Source: Gracilibacillus ureilyticus (GTDB lineage: Bacteria; Bacillota; Bacilli; Bacillales; Amphibacillaceae). Taken from it: DNA of 64,000 nucleotides. Numbering within the stretch: the first letter of the stretch is position 1; each line of letters starts with the position of its first letter. The DNA lies in the NCBI RefSeq assembly GCF_900111195.1, contig NZ_FOGL01000019.1:1-64000 (forward strand), in the 5' to 3' direction. Of the stretch, positions 8,729 through 17,299 are shown piece after piece. The translations under genes and the position numbers were made by a program. Below the pieces are notes generated by a model that saw only the letters and a list, made by a program, of their open reading frames with translations, ran no database searches and had not been told where the DNA came from.

Positions 8729-9715
8729 TCATACACTATTTCTTACAAGAAGTCTATAGTCGTGAATGATTTTTTTGATAGCTTTTGTTCCTGTCAGCTC
8801 TTCTATTAATAATTCAGCAGCAATAGCACCAGCTTCTTCATTCAGAAAATCAATAACTGTTAAACTTGGTTCGATATATTGAGCCAACCTGGAAGCACCT
8901 GTAGCTGCAATGGCTATGTCATTCGGAATTTGTATTTGTTGTTCTTTCAAGAATTGCATGGCTCCAACCGCAATTTGGTCTGTAACTGCAAATACTGCAT
9001 CAGGTCTATCGCTCCCGCTGTTTATTATACTTTTCATAGAGTTATAACCAGACTCAATACTAAAGTCCCCTTGCATAATCCAGTCTTTATTCACTTTCAG
9101 CTGATGTTTAGTCAGTGTATCTACAAATGCCCGCTTTCTTTCTATCCCTACAGCAGGATCGTATTCTTCCACGCCGATAAATCCAATATGTTGATATCCT
9201 TTCTGAATCATGTATTCAATCATTTCTCCTGTCGCAAGATAGTCAGGATATATTACTGATGAAATGGTTGGGATATCCTGTCCTAATGCAACAATGGGAA
9301 CTGTTGCATTTCCGATGGCATCAATTAATGGTTTTTCTGTGTTTGTAGCTAGTAAAAGAATACCATCCACATTTCTTGATTGTAAAAGTCTGATAAACTC
9401 AATTTCTTTTTTATGCTCCTGGGAAGTTGTGGTTAAGAGCATTTGATAATCATTTTGCTGTAAGACCTTGTTGATCCCGCTGACAACACGACTTGCTGTT
9501 TCCGTACTGATTTTTGGCAAAATAACCCCAATTACTCCTGTTTTCTTTGTCCGAAGAGATTTTGCTGATTGACTTGGCATATATCCAGTCTCTTCAATTA
9601 CTTTCATAATTCTTTTTTTAGCCTCTTCACTTACATATCCATTACTGTTCAAATACCTTGAAACAGTGGAACGTGATACTTCAGCTAACTTGGCTATATC
9701 ATTAATTGTAGTCAT
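8729..9715 (-). CDS. scrR: LacI-family sucrose operon repressor
   Basis: A 328-residue regulator. The N-terminal HTH (TINDIAKLAEVSRSTVSRYL) and hinge helix (SQSAKSLRTKKTGVIGVI) are LacI-type. The remainder is a periplasmic-binding-protein-like ligand domain. It lies directly upstream of scrA on the same strand, and the LacI-type operators lie between the two, so it most likely represses scrAB and responds to sucrose, sucrose 6-phosphate or a fructose phosphate. The sequence does not identify the inducer. Confidence 0.88.
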   Translation of the reverse strand: MTTINDIAKLAEVSRSTVSRYLNSNGYVSEEAKKRIMKVIEETGYMPSQSAKSLRTKKTGVIGVILPKISTETASRVVSGINKVLQQNDYQMLLTTTSQEHKKEIEFIRLLQSRNVDGILLLATNTEKPLIDAIGNATVPIVALGQDIPTISSVIYPDYLATGEMIEYMIQKGYQHIGFIGVEEYDPAVGIERKRAFVDTLTKHQLKVNKDWIMQGDFSIESGYNSMKSIINSGSDRPDAVFAVTDQIAVGAMQFLKEQQIQIPNDIAIAATGASRLAQYIEPSLTVIDFLNEEAGAIAAELLIEELTGTKAIKKIIHDYRLLVRNSV

Positions 9716-9885
9716 TGGTCTATTCCCCTCTACCCATACTCTTTTCTATTGTAGCCCATTCCAGACAAATTACAAACCAATAGATTTACCGGAACGAATG
9801 AATTATCCCTCTTTCTTTCTTGGAAATTGAGCTTAGTTTTCTGCTATAATATGTTGGTCAAAATAAAAAAGGAGCTATTTCGTAT

Positions 9886-11601
9886 ATGTTAAAGCAGTTT
9901 TTTTCCTATTATAAACCGCACAAACGTCTATTTATAATCGACTTTACCAGTGCGGTCATTGTTGCAATTTTGGAACTCGCCTTTCCACTTGCTGTCCAAT
10001 GGCTGATCGACGATTTACTTCCAGGAGAAGATTGGAATATCATTATTACGGTTTGTATCATATTACTTGCAGTATATCTTTTGAGTACATTTCTCCAATA
10101 TATCGTCAGTTATCTTGGGCATAAGCTCGGTATTAATATTGAAACAGATATGCGTGAGCAATTGTTTACACATGTCCAGCGCCAATCATTCCGTTTCTTT
10201 GACAACACGAAGACAGGCCATATTATGAGCCGAATCACCAATGATTTATTCGATATAGGGGAACTGGCCCACCACGGTCCCGAAGATGCCTTTATTGTAT
10301 TGATGACTTTTACTGGAGCATTTTGGATTATGTTTACAGTGAATCCTTCATTGGCATTAATTGCCCTCGTTATGGTGCCTCTTCTCATCGTGCTTATTAC
10401 ATACTGTAATTTTGCTATGAATCGTGCATGGCGAAATATGTACGGAAAAATTGCAGATGTGAATGCACGTGTGGAAGATGCAGTATCTGGTGTTCGTGTC
10501 GTACAGTCATTTACTAATGAAGAGTTCGAAATTAACCGATTCCGCAAAGATAACGGATTATTCCGGAAAGAAAAAATCAATGCATATCGGGTTATGTCAG
10601 GAACACATTCAAGCATTTACATGATGACAAGATTATTAACACTAGTGGTACTTGTTGTAGGAGCATGGTATGTCTTTAATGATGAACTGCAATACGGTGA
10701 ATTAGTAAGTTTTGTTTTATATACCAATGTTCTTATTCGGCCAATTGAAAAAGTAAGTGCACTGTTAGAACTCTATCCAAAAGGAATGGCTGGCTTCAGG
10801 CGTTTTCGCGAGTTAATCGCAAAAGAGCCTGAAATTAAAGACAGACCAGATGCAGTAAAAGTTGACAAGCTTCATGGAAATATTGCATTTAACCATGTTG
10901 ACTTTTCCTATGACCGGTATCATTCTGTGTTAAATAATATAAATCTAAAGATTAATCCAGGGGAAACAGTTGCATTTGTTGGACCCTCAGGTGCCGGTAA
11001 AACAACAATTTGTTCCCTAATACCTCGTTTTTATGATGTCAATGGTGGATCAATTACCATTGATGAGATGGATATTCGGGATATGACCAAGCAATCTCTG
11101 AGAGCGCAAATAGGGATCGTCCAGCAGGATGTATTCTTATTCACTGGGACAATTAAAGAAAACATTGCTTACGGAAAATTAGATGCTACAGACGAGGAAA
11201 TCATTGAAGCTGCTAAAAAAGCACATTTGGATGAAGTAATTGCAGGACTGCCTGATGGCTATAACACTCAGATTGGGGAACGGGGATTAAAGTTATCCGG
11301 AGGGCAAAAACAGCGGCTTGCTATTGCACGTACTTTCTTAAAAAATCCGCCTATTTTAATTTTGGATGAAGCTACTTCTGCTCTTGATACGGAAACAGAA
11401 CGCCTCATTCAGCAATCTTTAGACGAACTTGCAGAAAACCGTACAACATTAGTTATCGCCCATCGTCTTGCAACAATCAGGGATGCAGACAGGGTGATCG
11501 TTGTAACAAAAAACGGAATTGAAGAAGAAGGATCTTACGAAGAGTTACTTGCCAAAGATGGAGTATTTGCGAGGCTGCATGCTATTCAGTATAAAAGGTA
11601 G
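9886..11601 (+). CDS. ABC exporter, ATPase-permease half-transporter (YgaD-like)
   Basis: A 571-residue half-transporter with six membrane spans in the first about 310 residues and a C-terminal nucleotide-binding domain: Walker A GPSGAGKTT, signature LSGGQKQRLAIAR, Walker B ILILDEATSALD and the H-loop IAHRLATIRDADR. It would work as a homodimer exporting lipids or drugs, like MsbA/Sav1866. The N-terminal half (KLGINIETDMREQLF..., GHIMSRITNDLFDIGELAHHG) closely resembles B. subtilis YgaD from memory. It stands alone, with TATAAT at about 9845 and AGGAG before the ATG. A dispersed hairpin repeat follows. Confidence 0.93.
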   Translation: MLKQFFSYYKPHKRLFIIDFTSAVIVAILELAFPLAVQWLIDDLLPGEDWNIIITVCIILLAVYLLSTFLQYIVSYLGHKLGINIETDMREQLFTHVQRQSFRFFDNTKTGHIMSRITNDLFDIGELAHHGPEDAFIVLMTFTGAFWIMFTVNPSLALIALVMVPLLIVLITYCNFAMNRAWRNMYGKIADVNARVEDAVSGVRVVQSFTNEEFEINRFRKDNGLFRKEKINAYRVMSGTHSSIYMMTRLLTLVVLVVGAWYVFNDELQYGELVSFVLYTNVLIRPIEKVSALLELYPKGMAGFRRFRELIAKEPEIKDRPDAVKVDKLHGNIAFNHVDFSYDRYHSVLNNINLKINPGETVAFVGPSGAGKTTICSLIPRFYDVNGGSITIDEMDIRDMTKQSLRAQIGIVQQDVFLFTGTIKENIAYGKLDATDEEIIEAAKKAHLDEVIAGLPDGYNTQIGERGLKLSGGQKQRLAIARTFLKNPPILILDEATSALDTETERLIQQSLDELAENRTTLVIAHRLATIRDADRVIVVTKNGIEEEGSYEELLAKDGVFARLHAIQYKR

Positions 11602-11618
11602 TTCCAGAACTTTTAATA

Positions 11619-11665
11619 AAGTAAGACTTTGGATCAGTGGGGTTTTTGGTTCCCCACTGATTATT
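11619..11665 (+). repeat. Dispersed intergenic repeat, copy A (short)
   Basis: Contains AGACTTTGGATCAGTGGGG and the perfect stem ATCAGTGGGG (11633-11642) / CCCCACTGAT (11652-11661). The same core occurs at 40446 and 47849. It lies directly 3' of the ABC exporter gene and could also end its transcript. Confidence 0.7.
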
Positions 11666-11947
11666 AATAAAGCTTTTCACCACATAGATTTGAATTAAAG
11701 CTTAAATATTTCCACTATGATTTTTATCTCAGAAATTATATGATTGAATGTGGAGTATCTAGACTCTTAACTTATAAATTTATGTTTCTTTCTACAAATT
11801 TATACAAAAAAGCAATACTTTTTACTCATTTTTTTAACATTTATCTTGTTTGAATAGTCCCATATGGTTATAATAAATATCGCTGTATCAACTATTTTAT
11901 ACATAGAGCTGGTTAATTAGCAGTTATAATCAGCTCATATTTTTATG

Positions 11948-11976
11948 TTGTAAAAATAAATAATATAAGTTACAAT
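11948..11976 (+). promoter_or_regulatory. Promoter of the nrdAB operon
   Basis: TTGTAA (11948-11953), a 17-base spacer and TACAAT (11971-11976) form a sigma-A-like promoter whose -10 overlaps the first NrdR box. Confidence 0.5.
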
Positions 11977-12021
11977 ACAATATATAGTAAATCAGACAAA
12001 ATAAATATCAATATATTGTAT
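11975..12021 (+). promoter_or_regulatory. Paired NrdR boxes
   Basis: Two 16-base AT palindromes with ATATAT cores, at 11975-11990 (ATACAATATATAGTAA) and 12006-12021 (TATCAATATATTGTAT), resemble the NrdR consensus ACACWATATATWGTGT. Their centres are 31 bases apart, three helical turns, which is the usual NrdR spacing. They lie upstream of nrdA. Confidence 0.7.
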
Positions 12022-12106
12022 TCAACTGAATATTACAGACAAATCCTTATAACCCTGTTCGCTCTAAGACAAGAGCGCTTTTATTATATATATGGAGGTT
12101 TTTATC

Positions 12107-14395
12107 ATGACAACAGATGTAGAATCTATTAAACAAAGTGTGACAGAAGCTCTGAAGACAGCTGGTGAGAAATACGGCTTAGATACGACAGAAATCCTCA
12201 AAAAAATCGAAGCTTCCACAAAAACAACACAGGATGCAACACAAGAGGCATTATTTTATGCACTCAACCGAATCTCCATGGACCAGCCAAACTGGACTTT
12301 TGTTGCTGCACATTTTCATTTAACACAGTTATATGAAGAGGCAGCAAAAAACCGCAACTATAATGCAGCAGATAAATATGGAAATCTTTATGAATTACTT
12401 GTCACTCTTACAGACAAGGGAATATATAATCCGGAATTGTTAAACAGCTATACGGAAGAAGAAATAAATCAGCTGGAAAAAGCTATTACACCTGAACGTG
12501 ATGATTTATTTAATTATATTGGGCTTTTCTTACTTGCTGACAGATATCTTGCACGGGATCATGATCGTAATTTATTTGAATTGCCACAGGAACGCTTTAT
12601 GATCATAGCCATGACACTGATGCAGCATGAAACCCAAGAGAAAAGACTGGAACTTGTTAAGGAAACTTACTGGGCGTTAAGCCATTTATATATGACTGTT
12701 GCTACACCAACCTTATCAAATGCAGGAAAAAGCTATGGTCAACTTTCCTCATGCTTTATTGATACAGTTGATGACTCCCTGGACGGAATTTACCTGAATA
12801 ACTGGGATATTGCACGTTTAAGTAAAGACGGCGGTGGTATTGGTATATACTACGGAAAAGTTCGTGCGTTAGGATCAGACATTAAGAAGTTTAAAGGCAA
12901 CTCCTCAGGTGTTGTACCGTGGATCCGTTTAATTAACGATACAGCAGTCAGTGTGGACCAGCTTGGCCAGCGTCAAGGTGCTGTGGCTATTTATCTGGAT
13001 GTTTTCCACAAGGACATTATGAACGGTTTCCTTGATCTGAAAACAAATAATGGTGATGAACGCCGGAAAGCGCACGATATTTTCACAGGTGTTTCCATCC
13101 CGGATTTATTTATGGAACAATTAAGAGAAACAGACGCGAGCGGTAAAAGTATTGGTGAATGGCATACTTTCTGTCCGCACCAGGTGAAACAGACAATGGG
13201 CTGGAAAGATGAGAATGGCAATCCTTTAGGGTTAGAAGATTTCTATGATGAAGAAAACGAAAAATTCTTCACAGAAAAATATTGGGAAGCTGTTAACCAC
13301 CCTCTTCTACCAAGAAAGACTTACCGAGCTATGGATGTGATGGCACGAATTATGATTGCCCAGCTCGAAACCGGGACACCATATATGTTCTACAGGGACG
13401 AAGTTAACCGCCAAAATCCAAATAAACATAAACGAGGATTAGGCAAAACATCTATTTATTGCAGTAACTTATGTACAGAAATCGCACAAAATATGTCACC
13501 AACAACTATCACTAAAGAATATCAGGATGAAGAAGGAAATATTGTAATTATTCGAAAACCTGGTGACTTTGTTGTATGTAACTTGTCATCAGTAAATTTA
13601 CCAAATGCTGTTCGTTCCGAAGTGCTAGAACGTCTTATCAATATCCAGGTGCGTATGCTTGACAATGTTATTGACCTGAACACAATTAGTGTCGGACAAG
13701 CACAGATGACAAACAAAAAGTATCGTGCCGTCGGACTCGGTACCTTCGGATGGCATCATCTACTTGCATTAGAGGGAATCCACTGGGAATCACAAGAGGC
13801 TGTAGATTATGCTGACAAAGTATATGAAGATATTGCTTACTATACAATTAAAGCATCAATGGAATTAGCAAAAGAAAAAGGTGCATATTCCGAGTTTGAA
13901 GGTTCAGAATGGCAAACTGGAATTTATTTTGACCGCAGAGAGTATAAATCGGACCGTTGGAATGAACTAAGAGATGAAGTAAGAACAAATGGTATTAGAA
14001 ATGGCTGGCTGATGGCTGTAGCACCGAATTCTTCTACAGCTAAAATAGGCGGATCAACTGATGGTATTGATCCATTATATGCAGTTGAGTTTGCAGAGGA
14101 AAAGAAAAACTTTAAATTTAAAGTTACAGCACCAGACCTGGACCATGTAACTTATAACTATTACCGCCGTGCCCGCCATGAACTGGATCAGGTATGGAGC
14201 ATCAAGCAAAATGCAAAAAGGCAGCGACATATAGATCAGGCGATCAGCTTTAACTTCTATGTTCGCCATGATATTAAAGCAAAAGATTTACTCAATTTGC
14301 ATATCGCAGCATGGGAAAATCGATTAAAAACAACGTACTATGTTCGCAGTACATCGCAAACAGAAATTGAAGAATGTGAAGCATGCCATAGCTAA
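12107..14395 (+). CDS. nrdA: Ribonucleoside-diphosphate reductase, alpha subunit
   Basis: The catalytic subunit that converts ribonucleoside diphosphates to deoxy forms. From ATG 12107 (GGAGG 8 bases upstream; an in-frame ATG at 12092 contains that RBS and is unlikely) it has 762 residues. Visible class I features are TPTLSNAG and the cysteine in QLSSCFIDT, the NLCTEI active-site loop (...IYCSNLCTEI), MAVAPNSSTAKIGGSTDG, and a C-terminal thiol shuttle ECEACHS. The N-terminus keeps the helices of an ATP-cone but lacks its opening VxKRDG strand, so overall-activity control may be lost. First gene of nrdA-nrdB-flavodoxin. Confidence 0.95.
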   Translation: MTTDVESIKQSVTEALKTAGEKYGLDTTEILKKIEASTKTTQDATQEALFYALNRISMDQPNWTFVAAHFHLTQLYEEAAKNRNYNAADKYGNLYELLVTLTDKGIYNPELLNSYTEEEINQLEKAITPERDDLFNYIGLFLLADRYLARDHDRNLFELPQERFMIIAMTLMQHETQEKRLELVKETYWALSHLYMTVATPTLSNAGKSYGQLSSCFIDTVDDSLDGIYLNNWDIARLSKDGGGIGIYYGKVRALGSDIKKFKGNSSGVVPWIRLINDTAVSVDQLGQRQGAVAIYLDVFHKDIMNGFLDLKTNNGDERRKAHDIFTGVSIPDLFMEQLRETDASGKSIGEWHTFCPHQVKQTMGWKDENGNPLGLEDFYDEENEKFFTEKYWEAVNHPLLPRKTYRAMDVMARIMIAQLETGTPYMFYRDEVNRQNPNKHKRGLGKTSIYCSNLCTEIAQNMSPTTITKEYQDEEGNIVIIRKPGDFVVCNLSSVNLPNAVRSEVLERLINIQVRMLDNVIDLNTISVGQAQMTNKKYRAVGLGTFGWHHLLALEGIHWESQEAVDYADKVYEDIAYYTIKASMELAKEKGAYSEFEGSEWQTGIYFDRREYKSDRWNELRDEVRTNGIRNGWLMAVAPNSSTAKIGGSTDGIDPLYAVEFAEEKKNFKFKVTAPDLDHVTYNYYRRARHELDQVWSIKQNAKRQRHIDQAISFNFYVRHDIKAKDLLNLHIAAWENRLKTTYYVRSTSQTEIEECEACHS

Positions 14396-14454
14396 TTGTT
14401 ATGGCATTGCTTTTCCCACAATCATTCACCACCCAAGTCAAGGAGGCAACACTA

Positions 14455-15504
14455 ATGTCTGATATCAACCAACCATTAACGAAAATAAAATTATTAAATC
14501 CAACATATCCGAATAAAGCAACAGGTCTTATTAATGGGGAATCTTCCGGCCTTTTGAATTGGAATGATATTGCATATCCCCAGATGTATGATTTATACCA
14601 GACTTTGCTTGCGAATTTCTGGAAAGCACAGGAAATTAATATGCAGGATGATATTAAACAATGGGATTACTTAACAGAAACGGAAAAAGATATATTTTTA
14701 AGAATTAATACACAGTTAGCATCTTTAGACAGTCTGCAGACACCAACAATGACTCATGTAATGGATTATGTTACAGATTCAAGCTTTAAAGCAATTTTCG
14801 CTGTTATCGCCCAGCAGGAAGCTGTTCATAACGAATCTTATTCTTATATATTAAGTTCCCTGGTGCCATTGCGTGAGCAAAATCAACGTTTTGACCAGGC
14901 GAAAGAAGATCCGATTGTACGCAAACGAAATCAGTTAATTTTAGATAGTTATGAGTCGTTCCGTGAGAATCCAACTCCACAGCGTTTATTTGAACTAGCA
15001 ATCAATTCCATAAATTTAGAAGGTATATACTTCTATGCAGGGTTTGCCTTTTTCTATCACTTAGCCCGTCAACAAAAAATGCTAAAAACAAGTACAATGA
15101 TCAGTTATATTCAACGGGACGAAATGCAGCATGCTTATTTCGTATCACAGTTTGTACGTATATTATTAACAGAGAATCCGGAATTGAATACAGAAGAAAA
15201 CATCCAGTTTGTCTATAATACAATTGATCAGGCAGTACAGTTGGAGAAAGAATGGGCAGATTATATTTTAAAAGATATCGAAGGTATAGACTTGGAAGAG
15301 TTCCATGGTTATGTAGAATATTTAGCTAACAAACGTTTCCGTCAGATAGGTTTAGACAATTATTATCCAGAACGTGAAAATCCAATGCAATGGATTCATG
15401 TATTCAGCGATGAAATGATGAACGAAACGAAATCAGACTTCTTCGAACAGAAATCGCGTACGTATACAAAAGTCTCTTCTTCTAACGGTTTTGACGAACT
15501 ATAA
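14455..15504 (+). CDS. nrdB: Ribonucleoside-diphosphate reductase, beta subunit
   Basis: The ferritin-like radical-generating subunit, 349 residues from ATG 14455 (AAGGAGG upstream; the frame is open to 14401 but has no RBS there). Metal ligands are recognisable: Asp in ASLDSLQTP, Glu and His in QQEAVHNESYSY, Glu in NLEGIYFY, Glu and His in RDEMQHAYF. A Tyr lies seven residues after the second-helix Glu, where the radical tyrosine sits in E. coli NrdB. The downstream flavodoxin suggests flavin-assisted activation, but whether the metal is iron or manganese cannot be read from the sequence. Confidence 0.95.
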   Translation: MSDINQPLTKIKLLNPTYPNKATGLINGESSGLLNWNDIAYPQMYDLYQTLLANFWKAQEINMQDDIKQWDYLTETEKDIFLRINTQLASLDSLQTPTMTHVMDYVTDSSFKAIFAVIAQQEAVHNESYSYILSSLVPLREQNQRFDQAKEDPIVRKRNQLILDSYESFRENPTPQRLFELAINSINLEGIYFYAGFAFFYHLARQQKMLKTSTMISYIQRDEMQHAYFVSQFVRILLTENPELNTEENIQFVYNTIDQAVQLEKEWADYILKDIEGIDLEEFHGYVEYLANKRFRQIGLDNYYPERENPMQWIHVFSDEMMNETKSDFFEQKSRTYTKVSSSNGFDEL

Positions 15505-15540
15505 ATAACAAACTGATACAACTATTAGGAGGTTCAAGTG

Positions 15541-15984
15541 ATGAAAGCAGCCATTATATATACTTCTGTAACAGGTAATACATCAGCCCTTGCAGAAATT
15601 ATTCAGGAGAAAATGGAAGTAAAAGGGCTGGCAGCAGATCTTATTCCTGCAGATGAGTTTCAAAAGATTCACCTAAATGAATATGATATTGTTGCAGTTG
15701 GCACATACTCCTGGGATAATGGCGAGATACCGCTTGAAATGGAAGAAATATATGAGGCATTTGAATCGGCTAATGTAAAAGGACTTACAACAGGTGTCTT
15801 TGGAACAGGCGACAGTTTTTATCCATATTATTGCGGAGCTGTTGATTTATTCCGAGACATGCTTTATGTTCATACGAACCTGGCGGTCACACTAAAGGTA
15901 GAGTTAACACCACAGGAAGAGGATCTTGCACGCTGTGAGAAATTCTGTGATAGGTTATTGAGTGAAGTAGCAGTCTTTAGCTAA
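15541..15984 (+). CDS. Flavodoxin, putative NrdAB redox partner
   Basis: A 147-residue FMN electron carrier. The N-terminal phosphate loop YTSVTGNTSALA, the 60s loop GTYSWDNGEIP and FGTGDSFYPYYCGAVDLF are flavodoxin hallmarks. It does not show the NrdI-type loops, so it is a true flavodoxin rather than NrdI. ATG 15541 is 8 bases from AGGAGG; an in-frame GTG at 15538 is also possible. It follows nrdB by 36 bases with no terminator between, so it should be co-expressed and probably reduces or activates the reductase. Confidence 0.88.
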   Translation: MKAAIIYTSVTGNTSALAEIIQEKMEVKGLAADLIPADEFQKIHLNEYDIVAVGTYSWDNGEIPLEMEEIYEAFESANVKGLTTGVFGTGDSFYPYYCGAVDLFRDMLYVHTNLAVTLKVELTPQEEDLARCEKFCDRLLSEVAVFS

Positions 15985-16004
15985 ACACTGTGCATACAGA
16001 AAGG

Positions 16005-16040
16005 AAAGAATGATGCAGTTATTTGCCATCATTCTTTTTT
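16005..16040 (+). terminator. Terminator of the nrd operon
   Basis: AAAGAATGATG (16005-16015) pairs with CATCATTCTTT (16027-16037) and is followed by Ts, just after the flavodoxin gene. Confidence 0.85.
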
Positions 16041-16105
16041 ATAGCAAAATAATTGAATTACATTTTACTCTATTTTACTTTATAATATAAGGAGAAATTA
16101 CATAT

Positions 16106-16540
16106 ATGGAATATTTGCTCGTTTTCATAGGCGCGGCCATCCCATGGCTTGAGATAGCCCTGGTCATCCCCCTCGGTATCATAAGGGGGTTACAGCCAAT
16201 AGTAGTAATTATATTAGCTTTTATCGGAAATATGTTTACAATTATTCCACTAATTATCGGCTATGATAAATTCAAGCAATGGCTCAATAAGCGACAGGAG
16301 CAAAAGAGCTCTAAACGTACAGAACGCGCTAAGTCATTATGGAATAAGTACGGGCTTCCTGGAATGATATTGCTCGGACCTATCTTAATCGGATCACACA
16401 TTGCTGCATTTATCGGCATGACACTTGGAGCAACAAAAAAGGCCACACTTGTCTGGTCAACGGTTAGCATTGGTGGCTGGTCATTAATATTTGGCTTATT
16501 AACCGCTCTTGGTATAGATATATTCGTTCCAAATGAATAA
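16106..16540 (+). CDS. Small multidrug-export-like membrane protein (COG2426)
   Basis: A 144-residue integral membrane protein with four hydrophobic stretches and a basic cytosolic loop (KQWLNKRQEQKSSKRTERAK). The opening PWLEIALVIPLGI and the GPILIGSHIAAFIGMTLGA segment match the putative small multidrug export family (PF06695). The family's transport role is poorly tested, so the function is tentative. The downstream gene starts 19 bases after its stop and is probably co-transcribed. Confidence 0.75.
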   Translation: MEYLLVFIGAAIPWLEIALVIPLGIIRGLQPIVVIILAFIGNMFTIIPLIIGYDKFKQWLNKRQEQKSSKRTERAKSLWNKYGLPGMILLGPILIGSHIAAFIGMTLGATKKATLVWSTVSIGGWSLIFGLLTALGIDIFVPNE

Positions 16541-16559
16541 TTTTACAGAAGGTGATAGG

Positions 16560-17015
16560 ATGAACTCCCTCTATACATGGTTAGTGGTTATACATATATT
16601 TTCTGCAATTGTAGGTATCGGACCTGGATTCGTCTTAACTACCATTGTAAAGTCTGCTCGAACAATTCCTGAAATAAAACATGCCTTTGCATTAAAAAAG
16701 AAAGTACACTCCTTTGTTATGATTGGAGGCATCCTGGTTCTGATTACAGGACTATTAATGGGGATGATGAAGCCAGTATTATTTCAGCAAGGCTGGTATA
16801 TAACCAGTATGGCTGTTTATTTAACCGCTCTTGGCTTAGGTCCTACATTATTAAAAAAATATTCCAAGCCAATTAAGGAAATGTTCCAGAATCATACATT
16901 AAAGGAAGTACCAGAAGACTATCATTTATATGTACATAAATTACTAAAGGTTGAATATATAGAGAATAGTTTATTAATAATTGTCATTCTCCTCATGATT
17001 CTTAAACCATTTTAA
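16560..17015 (+). CDS. DUF2269-like membrane protein
   Basis: A 151-residue protein with four membrane segments (LVVIHIFSAIVGIGPGFVLT, FVMIGGILVLITGLLMGM, YITSMAVYLTALGLGP, LLIIVILLMILKPF). The N-terminal His and GxGPGF motif recall the DUF2269 family of predicted integral membrane proteins. ATG 16560 follows AAGGTG; an upstream in-frame start at 16533 overlaps the preceding gene and lacks an RBS. Function unknown. Confidence 0.65.
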   Translation: MNSLYTWLVVIHIFSAIVGIGPGFVLTTIVKSARTIPEIKHAFALKKKVHSFVMIGGILVLITGLLMGMMKPVLFQQGWYITSMAVYLTALGLGPTLLKKYSKPIKEMFQNHTLKEVPEDYHLYVHKLLKVEYIENSLLIIVILLMILKPF

Positions 17016-17027
17016 TTGGTGAAGAGA

Positions 17028-17061
17028 GAAACACTGCATTCCATTCCGGATGCAGTGTTTC
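17028..17061. terminator. Bidirectional terminator
   Basis: A perfect 12-base stem GAAACACTGCAT / ATGCAGTGTTTC with a 10-base loop. It lies between the convergent DUF2269-like gene (+) and the small symporter-associated gene (-). Confidence 0.85.
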
Positions 17062-17065
17062 CTTT

Positions 17066-17299
17066 TCAGCCAGCTTTCTTTTCCATATAAAACTCTACTA
17101 ATGGGCGAATTGCAGTATATAGTCCCGCTGCAACTAACCATACGATCGCAAGAGATGTCCATCCTTTGAAGAAAGCTAGACTATAAGAATAACCGGTCAG
17201 AAACATTACACCAGGAAATAATATGATTAAAAAAAATGTTAGCCCTAATGCCCATCGAGTGCAAAGCTTAGCATCTCTAATAAGTTTGACATTATCCAT
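17066..17299 (-). CDS. Small membrane partner of the SSF symporter
   Basis: A 77-residue protein with two membrane segments (about residues 14-36 and 41-65). Its start abuts the end of the symporter gene, so the two are translationally coupled. Several sodium/solute symporters have small two-span partners (PanF/YhdT is an example), and this is probably analogous, although I cannot name the family. If the symporter carries urea, this would be its accessory subunit. Confidence 0.65.
   Translation of the reverse strand: MDNVKLIRDAKLCTRWALGLTFFLIILFPGVMFLTGYSYSLAFFKGWTSLAIVWLVAAGLYTAIRPLVEFYMEKKAG

Larger units (their letters stand above)
11602..12106. other. Intergenic region between the ABC exporter and nrdA
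   Basis: 505 bases without a gene. Contents: one copy of the dispersed hairpin repeat just after the exporter gene, a very AT-rich middle, an imperfect hairpin GAGCTG...CAGCTC near 11910-11940, the promoter and paired NrdR boxes at 11948-12021, and a small hairpin (CGCTCT/AGAGCG, 12060-12077) followed by CTTTTATT between the promoter and nrdA. The last could be a leader attenuator, but the stem is short. Confidence 0.6.

Noticed and set aside
10110-10616. 168-codon frame antisense to the ABC exporter gene
   Set aside because: Lies wholly within a conserved ABC gene, with no start signal.
12060-12085. Hairpin followed by CTTTTATT in the nrdA leader, as an attenuator
   Set aside because: The stem is only 6 base pairs and no alternative antiterminator structure was seen.
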